10,549 nt of DNA from Patescibacteria group bacterium (lineage in GTDB: Bacteria; Patescibacteriota; Kazan-3B-28). A program made the position numbers and the translations under genes. Under the pieces are notes generated by a model. That model saw only the letters and a list, made by a program, of their open reading frames with translations, was not told the origin of the DNA and did not search any database. Location: the NCBI GenBank assembly GCA_022703745.1, contig JAKLDB010000005.1:1-10549 (forward strand). The letters run 5' to 3'. Positions 1-5,675 of this stretch are shown in pieces (positions within the stretch are counted from its first letter, which is position 1; the number at the start of each line of letters is the position of its first letter).

Positions 1-406
1 GTCGCAAACTTTTTGCGAGCATTGTAAGTGTACTCACCTGCAAAGTTTTTTCACCTTTTTTTGTGAGCATTGCTTTGCCTCGCACCTGCACAATGTCGCC
101 AATGTCCAGCAAGCTCAAATCTTTGTACGCCTTCTCTCCTATTTCATCTTTCTTGAACAAAATCTGCGTTTCACCGTGTCCGTCTTTTATTCTTCCAAAA
201 GACAGTCCGCCAAATTCTCGGAGTGCCATAACTCTTCCCACTAGCGTCACCGCCTTACCACCACGCTTAAGAGAGACAAACTTCTCTACAAATTCATCCA
301 CCCGCAAAGTGCGGTTGGATTTTGCAGGATAGGGGTCAACTCCCTTCTCCCGCAGTTTCCGAAGCTTCTCTAATCTAAACGAAATAATCTGGTCGATACT
401 ATCCAT
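1..406 (-). CDS. lysS: Lysyl-tRNA synthetase, class II (N-terminal part, cut by window edge)
   Basis: An open frame starts at ATG 406-404 on the minus strand and runs off the left edge after 135 codons with no stop. The start reads MDSIDQIISFRLEKLRKLRE, followed by KGVDPYP, which matches the conserved N-terminus of class II LysRS (RLEKL..LRE.G.DPYP). After it comes an OB-fold anticodon-binding domain, with features such as VTLVGRVMALREFGGLSFGR, DGHGETQIL and LLDIGDIVQVRGKAM. The enzyme charges tRNA-Lys in the cytoplasm; its class II catalytic core lies outside the window. The gene follows greA by 80 bases on the same strand, a neighbourhood seen in many bacteria. There is no well-placed Shine-Dalgarno: AAAAGG sits only 2 bases before the ATG. 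A perfect TATAAT lies about 9 bases upstream, so the mRNA may be leaderless. Identity is secure; the promoter reading is inference. Confidence 0.93.
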   Translation of the reverse strand, partial: MDSIDQIISFRLEKLRKLREKGVDPYPAKSNRTLRVDEFVEKFVSLKRGGKAVTLVGRVMALREFGGLSFGRIKDGHGETQILFKKDEIGEKAYKDLSLLDIGDIVQVRGKAMLTKKGEKTLQVSTLTMLAKSLR

Positions 407-415
407 AACCTTTTG

Positions 416-424
416 ATTATATCA
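416..424 (-). promoter_or_regulatory. Extended -10 promoter of lysS
   Basis: On the minus strand the sequence reads TGATATAAT, which is a TGn extended element joined to a perfect TATAAT (421-416). The expected transcription start, about 7 bases further on, falls at 407-409, right at the lysS ATG (406). No convincing -35 hexamer is seen about 17 bases upstream (CTGTTT at most), which is typical of extended -10 promoters. This suggests a leaderless or near-leaderless lysS transcript in addition to any read-through from greA. Confidence 0.55.
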
Positions 425-486
425 GGTCGGATACACAAAAACAGCTCTACCGAACAGCGGAACCGCCTCTCCACAAATAACCCAAT

Positions 487-960
487 TTAGCTGACTTTAA
501 CTATCTGATACTCTCTCTCCCCTTCCCCAGTCGCCAATTTCACTTTTTCACCGATTCTTCTACCAATAAGAGTTCTGCCTAAAGGCGACTCGTTGGAAAT
601 CTTTCCTTCTTCAGGACTGGCTTCATTGGAACCGGTAATATCGTAAGTAATTTCTTTACCGTTGAACTTCACCGTCACTTTCGAACCCACTACTACTTCA
701 CCCCCATTAATACCATTTCCGTCACCATTAATAATCTTGGCAGTTTTAAGTATTGCTTCAATTTCTTCAACCCGTCCCTCAATGAATGCTTGGCGAGTCT
801 TGGCTTCTTGGTATTCGGCATTTTCAGACAGATCGCCAAACTCCCGCGCTTCACGGATTTTTTGCGTTACTTCGACTCTCTGTAATTGGAGGTCAGCTAA
901 CTCCTCTTGGAGTTTCGCCCAACCCTCTTTTGACAGATACAATTCTTGTACGTCCATCAT
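487..960 (-). CDS. greA: Transcription elongation factor GreA
   Basis: The 157-aa protein has the usual length of GreA (about 158 aa). Residues 5-75 form the N-terminal antiparallel coiled coil, whose tip carries the motif FGDLSENAEYQEAK. The acidic residues D43 and E46 there correspond to the pair that is inserted into the RNA polymerase secondary channel to stimulate cleavage of backtracked RNA. The C-terminal FKBP-like domain ends with SPLGRTLIGRRIGEKVKL. The chosen ATG (960) has a purine-rich GGGGAG 11 bases upstream; a second ATG follows at once (957). A consensus promoter and a 20-bp palindrome precede it, so it is transcribed independently of folD. lysS lies 80 bases downstream. The linker between the domains contains a Gly/Asn-rich stretch (GDGNGINGG), a small oddity. 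Confidence 0.96.
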   Translation of the reverse strand: MMDVQELYLSKEGWAKLQEELADLQLQRVEVTQKIREAREFGDLSENAEYQEAKTRQAFIEGRVEEIEAILKTAKIINGDGNGINGGEVVVGSKVTVKFNGKEITYDITGSNEASPEEGKISNESPLGRTLIGRRIGEKVKLATGEGEREYQIVKVS

Positions 961-978
961 AATAGAAACTTCTCCCCA

Positions 979-998
979 CTAGGTCTATATAGACCTAG
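979..998. promoter_or_regulatory. 20-bp perfect palindrome in the greA leader (operator or RNA hairpin)
   Basis: The sequence CTAGGTCTATATAGACCTAG is identical to its reverse complement over all 20 bases. It lies between the greA promoter (-10 at 1014-1009, predicted start near 1002) and the GGGGAG ribosome-binding site (977-972), so it occupies about +4 to +23 of the transcript. As RNA it can form an 8-bp stem with an AUAU loop immediately before the ribosome site. As DNA it is a perfect inverted repeat suited to a dimeric repressor. No U-tract follows, so it is not a normal terminator. Confidence 0.75.
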
Positions 999-1008
999 CA
1001 CAAAATGA

Positions 1009-1036
1009 ATTATAGAATAACGCCTCAAGCTGTCAA
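1009..1036 (-). promoter_or_regulatory. Consensus sigma70-type promoter of greA
   Basis: On the minus strand a perfect -35 TTGACA (1036-1031) is followed after 16 bases by a perfect -10 TATAAT (1014-1009). The predicted start is near 1002, giving a leader of about 42 bases. It is the best promoter match in the window and lies just past the folD terminator. Confidence 0.88.
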
Positions 1037-1043
1037 CCCCGTC

Positions 1044-1063
1044 AAAAAAGCACTCCCAGAGCT
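1044..1063 (-). terminator. Intrinsic terminator after folD
   Basis: On the minus strand AGCTCTGGGAGTGCT can fold into a short stem (AGC/GCT and CT/AG around one U-U mismatch, loop GGG), followed by six T. The first bases overlap the folD stop codon (TAG, 1064-1062). The stem is weak, so termination may be partial. The position, at the end of the rpsB-folD cluster and just before the greA promoter, supports the call. Confidence 0.5.
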
Positions 1064-1859
1064 ACCTTTTTGACAGTGTTTTGAGGTTTAGAAACAAACT
1101 GACCACCGTCATTGGCCCCACCCCACCCGGCACCGGTGTCAGATACTTCGCCTTTTTACCGACCGAACTTACTTCACAATCCCCCACCAACTTACTCTTT
1201 AATTTACTTATTCCCGCATCTATCACTATCGCTCCTTCTTTTATGTCTTTGTCTTTAATCAAATTCGCTTTTCCAACTGCGGTAATAATAATATCGGCCG
1301 TCTTAAGTTCACCAAAGTTCTTTGTTCCTTCCTGTAACACAACAACCGAATTCCCTAACTTTGTGAAATACAAACTCAATGGCAGATTTAGCAAACGCGT
1401 CCAACCCACCAATGCAATCTTCTTCCCATCCAAAGATATCTTGTATTCCGCCATCAACCGTAAAATCCCAACCGCAGTTGCTGGCAACACTTCTCCCGAC
1501 AAAATATTTGCATCCGTTAGGCCATCTACATCTTTTTGAGGACTAATCGCATTAACTATTTCACCTACATCTAAAGTTCTTGGTAATGGAAGCTGTAAAA
1601 TAATTCCTGTAACCTTCTTGTCGTTATTTAACTTACAAATCAAATCAATCACCTGCTTGCCAGATGCTTTGCTGGGCAATTTATGCAATACAAACTTCAC
1701 CCCAAGCTTATCCGCCAATTCATTCTTTTTCTTTAGATACAAAGCAGAAGCAGAACTCTCCCCCACCAAAATTGCCGCTAATATCCCTGTATTCTTAAAC
1801 TTGCCCGTCATCTGACTGGTCAGCTTATCTGCTAATTTTTTCCCCTCCAGTAAAATCAT
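1062..1859 (-). CDS. folD: Bifunctional methylenetetrahydrofolate dehydrogenase/methenyl-THF cyclohydrolase, divergent
   Basis: The 265-aa protein belongs to the FolD family (usually about 280-300 aa), which interconverts 5,10-methylene-THF, methenyl-THF and 10-formyl-THF. The catalytic set is present: Y41 and K45 in SALYLKKK, Q89 in LQLPLP, D112 in KDVDGLT, and the C-terminal signature TPVPGGVGPMT (241-251). Two conserved stretches are altered. The usual PCTP is PATA (126-129), and the nucleotide-binding GRSxxVGxP is GWTRLLNLP (152-160). The Arg and Ser of that motif normally contact the NADP 2'-phosphate, so cofactor use may differ. The ATG overlaps the rseP stop by 4 bases (ATGA). There is no clear Shine-Dalgarno, which fits translational coupling. 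It is the last gene of the rpsB cluster. Confidence 0.92.
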   Translation of the reverse strand: MILLEGKKLADKLTSQMTGKFKNTGILAAILVGESSASALYLKKKNELADKLGVKFVLHKLPSKASGKQVIDLICKLNNDKKVTGIILQLPLPRTLDVGEIVNAISPQKDVDGLTDANILSGEVLPATAVGILRLMAEYKISLDGKKIALVGWTRLLNLPLSLYFTKLGNSVVVLQEGTKNFGELKTADIIITAVGKANLIKDKDIKEGAIVIDAGISKLKSKLVGDCEVSSVGKKAKYLTPVPGGVGPMTVVSLFLNLKTLSKR

Positions 1860-2938
1860 GCTGGAGAAAACAAATGGACAATATCTCTATAAGTAACTGC
1901 AAAGATTAAGATCATCAGTAGAATAAAGCCCAGACTATGAATAGCATTCTCAACCTTCTTGCTAACCTTCTTTCCTCCTCGAGCCATTTCTATCAGGATA
2001 AATACCGATCGCCCGCCATCTAATGCTGGGAATGGAATGATATTAATCAGCCCCAGATTCACACTCAAGAACGCTACTAGTTGCAATGTGTAGAGCCATC
2101 CAAGCTTTACTGCCTCACTAGTGACCTTAGCAATGCCTACCGGCCCCGAAACAGATTCTTGGATTGATGCGGTAGCAAACAAATGCACCACAAAAGTAAT
2201 CAGAGCACCTGCAATTTGCTTTACTAGCAAAACGAAGTCTAATAGTGCGTAATACGGAACTTTCCACCAAGCATAGTGGACTTTTGCCATTACCTCATCT
2301 ACCAATACCCCAATCACCCGTTGTCCGTCTTCTTTTTGGGTTGTAACTGTAATTGGCAACTTCTCACCTTCTCTTTCCACAGTCACTACCGCACTAGTCT
2401 CCTTAGACAATACTTCCTTTAGTTGACTTACCTGAGTTACCAACGTATCTCCCACGCTTAAAATAGTATCCCCCGCCTTTATCCCCGCAGTTTCAGCTGG
2501 AGAGCCTTTTATTACATCCAACACCAACACCTGCGACTGGTATTCACCTTCACCTAACTCCCTGATATCTAAGGCTAGCGGGGCCATACCGAACCAGAAT
2601 CCAATCACAAGCAAGACATATGCTAAAAGAAAGTTCATCAGCACCCCTGCCACCGCTATAAGCAATTTTGAACCAGGTCTTTTATGTGCCATCGAATCTT
2701 TATCTCTCGCATCTTCACCATCCTCCCCCTTCAGTCGAACAAATCCACCAAAAGGTATCCAGTTTAAAGACCAGATAGTTCCGCGCCTCTTCTTGCCCCA
2801 AATCCGAGGAGGTAAACCAAGACCGAACTCTTCCACCTTCACTCCCGCCCTTTTAGCAGCAAAATAATGACCTGCCTCATGTACCAGAACCAGTAAACTG
2901 AAAATTAAAATAAATACGACTACTGCTGTGAATGTCAT
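1856..2938 (-). CDS. rseP: RseP-type site-2 membrane metalloprotease (M50 family)
   Basis: The 360-aa membrane protein has the zinc motif HEAGH (20-24) in its first transmembrane helix and the third ligand D307 in PFPALDGGR, the hallmarks of S2P/RseP proteases. A beta-hairpin region, IPFGGFVRLKGE (61-72), follows the first helix. One PDZ domain spans about 134-202 (KGSPAETAGIKAGDTILSVG). Further membrane segments lie near 92-118, 228-256, 281-305 and 335-355. It cuts membrane-bound substrates such as anti-sigma factors or signal-peptide remnants; the substrate here is unknown. The start has a strong GGAGGT 7 bases upstream, inside the end of uppS, and overlaps the uppS stop by 4 bases. cdsA and dxr, which usually lie between uppS and rseP, are absent. 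Confidence 0.95.
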   Translation of the reverse strand: MTFTAVVVFILIFSLLVLVHEAGHYFAAKRAGVKVEEFGLGLPPRIWGKKRRGTIWSLNWIPFGGFVRLKGEDGEDARDKDSMAHKRPGSKLLIAVAGVLMNFLLAYVLLVIGFWFGMAPLALDIRELGEGEYQSQVLVLDVIKGSPAETAGIKAGDTILSVGDTLVTQVSQLKEVLSKETSAVVTVEREGEKLPITVTTQKEDGQRVIGVLVDEVMAKVHYAWWKVPYYALLDFVLLVKQIAGALITFVVHLFATASIQESVSGPVGIAKVTSEAVKLGWLYTLQLVAFLSVNLGLINIIPFPALDGGRSVFILIEMARGGKKVSKKVENAIHSLGFILLMILIFAVTYRDIVHLFSPA

Positions 2939-3627
2939 TTCCCATACCTCCTGTCTCTACTAGCGTACCACTCTAATGCATCATCAAAATCTTTTTTAGA
3001 AAATGCTGGCAAAAAAACAGCAGGAAAATAAAATTCCGTATAAGCATGCTGCCACAATAAGAAGTTGCTCAGCCGATGCTCTCCTCCTGTTCGAATCATC
3101 AAATCTGGATCAGGCATACCAGCAGAAAACAAATAATCACCCACCATTTGTTCAGTAACTTCATCCGCTCCTACTCCCTTCTTCACAATCTCCTTCACCG
3201 CCTTGGTAATTTCCGCTCTTCCACCATAATCCAAACAAATATTGAAAACCAATCCCGTATTTGTCTTGGTCTTTTCTATTAGATTCTCTAATCCCCTTCG
3301 CATCGCCTCCGGAAATCTCTCCAACTGACCAAATACATTCACTCGTACATTCCTTTCATTCAGTAGTTCAAACTTTTCTGCAAATGCTTTGGTAAAAACC
3401 GTACCAAATAAATAAGCCAACTCTTCTTCGCCCCTATTCCAGTTCTCTGTAGAAAAAGCATATACCGTCAGGTACTTCACTCCCGCTTCACCACACCATC
3501 CCCCAATATTCATTACATTCTCCATCCCTTGTAGATGTCCCTCCAGTGTCGGCAAACCCTGAGCCTTCGCCCAGCGTCTATTACCATCTAGCACAAAGGA
3601 AATATGAGTCGGAACCTGACTACTCAT
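2935..3627 (-). CDS. uppS: Undecaprenyl (polyprenyl) diphosphate synthase, cis-prenyltransferase
   Basis: The 230-aa protein (bacterial UppS is usually about 240-255 aa) has all family motifs in order. FVLDGNRRWA (11-20) includes the catalytic Asp14 and the diphosphate-binding GNRR. YAFSTENWNR (57-66) and PDPDLMIRTGGEHRLSNFLL (172-191) also match. It condenses isopentenyl diphosphate units onto an allylic primer to give the lipid carrier for peptidoglycan and other cell-surface glycans. The ATG lies 11 bases after the frr stop. The preceding bases (ACCATCCTATTC) contain no Shine-Dalgarno, so initiation probably depends on ribosomes finishing frr. The end overlaps rseP by 4 bases. Product chain length cannot be read from the sequence. 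Confidence 0.95.
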   Translation of the reverse strand: MSSQVPTHISFVLDGNRRWAKAQGLPTLEGHLQGMENVMNIGGWCGEAGVKYLTVYAFSTENWNRGEEELAYLFGTVFTKAFAEKFELLNERNVRVNVFGQLERFPEAMRRGLENLIEKTKTNTGLVFNICLDYGGRAEITKAVKEIVKKGVGADEVTEQMVGDYLFSAGMPDPDLMIRTGGEHRLSNFLLWQHAYTEFYFPAVFLPAFSKKDFDDALEWYASRDRRYGK

Positions 3628-3638
3628 GAATAGGATGG

Positions 3639-4184
3639 TTATACGGTCTTTATTTCTATCTCTTTTTGCCTAAATAATTCATCAATCTGAGCAATTGCCG
3701 CATCAACTTTTTCCTGCGCTTGCTTCTCTAGCCTCACTTGCTCGTCTTCTCCAATCTGCTTCTCCTTCATCTGCACACCAATCTTGTCCATTACTTCTCT
3801 CCGTAAATTGCGCACTACTACTCGAGCACCCTCTGCCTTGGTTGAAGCAATCTTAGCCAGTTCCATCCGACGCTCTTCAGAAAGTGGCGGAACATTGATT
3901 CGTACCATTGTCCCATCATTAACTGGATTAAAGCCAAGATCCGATTCCCGAATTGCCCTTTCTATCCCCGCCAGATTCCCCTTGTCCCATGGCTGTATTG
4001 CAATACTTCTAGAATCTGGAGTCATTACGCTAGCAATCTGTTTTAGAGGCATCTTGCTACCATATACATCGACTAGAATGTTCTCTACCAATCCCGCACT
4101 TGCTCTACCTGTTCTAACCCCATTCAAATCCTCGCGAAAAACCGCGACACTTTGCTCTAATTTAGTTTTGAGTTCCTCTAACAT
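3639..4184 (-). CDS. frr: Ribosome recycling factor
   Basis: The 181-aa product matches RRF in length (about 185 aa) and pattern: the N-terminal helix with GVRTGRASAGLVENI (22-36), the domain II beta segment with PLKQIASVMTPDSRSIAIQP (46-65), and the C-terminal helical bundle with LSEERRMELAK (101-111) and VVRNLRREVMDKI (123-135). Together with EF-G it splits post-termination ribosomes. The ATG overlaps the tsf stop by 7 bases (ATGTTAG), and no strong ribosome-binding site precedes it, which points to translational coupling. pyrH, which commonly sits between tsf and frr, is missing here. Confidence 0.97.
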   Translation of the reverse strand: MLEELKTKLEQSVAVFREDLNGVRTGRASAGLVENILVDVYGSKMPLKQIASVMTPDSRSIAIQPWDKGNLAGIERAIRESDLGFNPVNDGTMVRINVPPLSEERRMELAKIASTKAEGARVVVRNLRREVMDKIGVQMKEKQIGEDEQVRLEKQAQEKVDAAIAQIDELFRQKEIEIKTV

Positions 4185-4648
4185 GCTTCTGTAATCCCCA
4201 ATTCCATCCGCACAAATCTTCCAATCTTAATATTCTCTTTGAAGAAAGCTACTTGTTGGTTTAGCAAATCTCCCACCGTGATACTAGGATCTTTGACAAA
4301 AGGTTGGGTCATCAGCTCCTCTGTATCAGCTGGATTCATTCCTGCAATATGTACGGCAAGATCCCTGGCAAAAGCAACAAACTTTTCATCACGTGCCACA
4401 AAGTCTGTCTCAACCAGTACTTCTACCAACACCCCTATCTTATTCCCACCATGAATGTAGGAAGCAACCACTCCGTTGGCAGCCACCCGCTCTGCTTTCT
4501 TTGCCGCAATCGCAGCACCGCGAGCCCTCAGAAGCTCTACTGCTTTTTCCAGATCTCCAGCCGCCTCCATTAAGGCCTGCTTAGCTTCCATCATACCGGC
4601 AGAAGTTAGCTCTCTTAATTGTTTTACTAATTCAGCTTTAATTTCCAT
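4178..4648 (-). CDS. tsf: Elongation factor Ts, short form
   Basis: The product is the guanine-nucleotide exchange factor for EF-Tu. An N-terminal UBA-like domain (residues 1-50, with LRELTSAGMMEAKQAL and AAGDLEKAVELLR) is followed by the core RVAANGVVASYIHGG and the switch-contacting TDFVAR (T81, D82, F83). The protein then runs from AVHIAGMNPADTEE almost directly to QPFVKDPSITVGDLL and the terminal RFVRMELG. The second core repeat/coiled-coil region found in E. coli EF-Ts (283 aa) is lacking, giving about 156 aa, shorter even than the about 196 aa of Thermus. Two ATGs stand side by side. I chose 4648 because AGGAGG (4660-4655) is 6 bases away, against 3 for 4651. The gene starts inside the end of rpsB (overlap 11 bases). 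Confidence 0.95.
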   Translation of the reverse strand: MEIKAELVKQLRELTSAGMMEAKQALMEAAGDLEKAVELLRARGAAIAAKKAERVAANGVVASYIHGGNKIGVLVEVLVETDFVARDEKFVAFARDLAVHIAGMNPADTEELMTQPFVKDPSITVGDLLNQQVAFFKENIKIGRFVRMELGITEAC

Positions 4649-5399
4649 CATTCCCCTCCTCTATATTAGCGACTAACTCTGGTTCCTCGCTAGTCTCTTC
4701 TTTCTTTTCTTTTACTGCAACCTTACTAGTTACACATGCTTCTTCCATTAGACCCAAAACGTAGTCTATGGCTTTTTTGGCATCATCATTGGAAGGAATC
4801 GGATAAGTAACCAAACTGGGATCGGCATTCGTATCCACCATTGCTACTACTGGCAGTTTCAGTTTCTTCGCTTCTCTTACTGCAATAGCATCCTGCAATA
4901 CGCTCACCACGAATACGGCAGCTGGGATACTCTTCATCTCTCTCAATCCACCCATTGTAATGTTCAGAGACTTATACACCCGATCCAGCTCCACCCGCTC
5001 TTTCTTGGTCATATCACCGAAATCATTCTTGGCATATTTCTCATCTAACTCCCGCAAATACTTTAAGCGTTTCTTTAGAGTTTCAAAGTTTGTTAAAAGG
5101 CCACCCATCCAACGCTCATCCACATATGGCATTCCACAAGCAGTAGCGTGCTTCTTGATTAGTTCTCCTGCCTGCTTCTTTGTACCGACGAACAAGACCT
5201 GCTTTCCCCCTGCTGTAATTTCTCGGACAAAATCCAAGGCTTTTTCCAGCATCGGCAAAGACTTAGTTAGGTCGATAATATGAATGCCCGAACGAGCATC
5301 GAAAATATATGGATCCATCTTTGGGTTACGCCGAAAAGTCTGATGCCCAAAGTGCATCCCCGCTTCCATCATCTCCTCAATCGAAATCTTCTGTTTCAT
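4638..5399 (-). CDS. rpsB: 30S ribosomal protein S2
   Basis: The 253-aa protein is clearly S2: EAGMHFGHQTFRRNPKMDPY (12-31), the tract DLTKSLPMLEKAL, VLFVGTKKQA (68-77), RWMGGLLTNFETL (96-108), and the PVVAMVDTNADP signature with PIPSNDDA. It binds the 16S 3' major domain at the head-body junction. The last about 30 residues are a Lys/Glu-rich tail (KEKKEETSEEPEL) of low complexity. AAAGGA lies about 8 bases before the ATG. It is the first gene of the rpsB-tsf-frr-uppS-rseP-folD cluster and has its own promoter and a strongly folded leader that may bind S2 for feedback control. Confidence 0.98.
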   Translation of the reverse strand: MKQKISIEEMMEAGMHFGHQTFRRNPKMDPYIFDARSGIHIIDLTKSLPMLEKALDFVREITAGGKQVLFVGTKKQAGELIKKHATACGMPYVDERWMGGLLTNFETLKKRLKYLRELDEKYAKNDFGDMTKKERVELDRVYKSLNITMGGLREMKSIPAAVFVVSVLQDAIAVREAKKLKLPVVAMVDTNADPSLVTYPIPSNDDAKKAIDYVLGLMEEACVTSKVAVKEKKEETSEEPELVANIEEGNDGN

Positions 5400-5418
5400 A
5401 TAAAATCCTTTCTACTTC

Positions 5419-5468
5419 CACCCGAGTTCGCTTGCCTCAAGCAAACGAGGATTTGTTTATGTCGGGTG
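5419..5468 (-). promoter_or_regulatory. Structured rpsB 5' leader, candidate autoregulatory RNA
   Basis: In the transcript two nested helices can form. The outer one pairs CACCCGA (5468-5462) with TCGGGTG (5425-5419), 7 perfect pairs. The inner one pairs GTTTGCTTG (5446-5438) with CAAGCGAAC (5434-5426), 9 pairs including one G-U, around a 3-base loop AGG. On the 3' side the helices abut with no gap; on the 5' side a 15-base bulge (5461-5447) separates them. The structure lies between the predicted start (about 5481) and the AAAGGA ribosome site of rpsB. S2 is known to repress its own operon in other bacteria; the same role here is inferred. Confidence 0.65.
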
Positions 5469-5487
5469 TGCTTGATATACAGAGGGC

Positions 5488-5516
5488 ATTCTATCCTACC
5501 CCCCTCCCCAAGTCAA
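5488..5516 (-). promoter_or_regulatory. Promoter of the rpsB cluster
   Basis: On the minus strand TTGACT (5516-5511) and TAGAAT (5493-5488) are separated by 17 bases, each one mismatch from consensus. The predicted start near 5481 gives a leader of about 80 bases. The spacer is very G-rich (runs of four and six G). The -35 begins 8 bases after the 3' end of the tRNA-Val gene. Confidence 0.75.
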
Positions 5517-5524
5517 GCAGAGTC

Positions 5525-5601
5525 TGGTGGGCCTGACTGGACTCGAACCAGTGACCTTTCGGATGTGAACCGAACGCTCTAACCAACTGAGCTACAAGCC
5601 C
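5525..5601 (-). tRNA. tRNA-Val (anticodon CAC), CCA encoded
   Basis: A complete cloverleaf folds on the minus strand. The acceptor pairs GGGCTTG with CAGGCCC (one G-U). The D arm is GCTC-AGTTGGTTA-GAGC, the anticodon arm TTCGG-TTCACAT-CCGAA, the variable loop has 5 bases (AGGTC), and the T arm is ACTGG-TTCGAGT-CCAGT. The anticodon CAC (5567-5565) reads GUG, valine. The discriminator is A, and the 3' CCA is encoded (5527-5525). Length is 77 with CCA. No terminator separates it from the rpsB promoter, so its transcripts may run on into rpsB and be released by processing. Confidence 0.96.
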
Positions 5602-5620
5602 TCTTGTGAAAAACATCTAA

Positions 5621-5626
5621 ATTATA
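5621..5626 (-). promoter_or_regulatory. Probable -10 element of the tRNA-Val promoter
   Basis: A perfect TATAAT on the minus strand lies 19 bases before the tRNA 5' end, predicting a start near 5614 and a 5' extension of about 13 bases for RNase P to remove. No recognisable -35 hexamer is present at the right distance. Confidence 0.5.
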
Positions 5627-5648
5627 ACCATAAAAGCAAGTTGTACTA

Positions 5649-5654
5649 TATAAT
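5649..5654 (+). promoter_or_regulatory. Probable -10 element of the lepB promoter
   Basis: A perfect TATAAT on the + strand predicts a start near 5661, only about 6 bases before a GTG (5667) and 15 before the ATG (5676). No -35 hexamer is seen. It stands back to back with the tRNA-Val -10 element, with 22 bases between them. Confidence 0.5.
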
Positions 5655-5675
5655 GAAAAAGAATTTGTGAAAACT

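Noticed and set aside
407..486. Possible terminator between greA and lysS
   Set aside because: On the minus strand a GCGG/CCGC pairing is followed some 17 bases later by TTTTT, but the 4-bp arms leave only a 2-base loop and no stem sits next to the T-run.
5494..5512. G-quadruplex in the rpsB promoter spacer
   Set aside because: The minus strand has runs of four and six G but not four separate three-G tracts with proper loops. A two-tier form is possible but weak.
5280..5582. 100-codon + strand open frame over the rpsB start, leader and tRNA-Val
   Set aside because: It runs antisense through a tRNA gene and a structured leader. The resemblance to hypothetical proteins in databases is the well-known artefact of translated tRNA genes.
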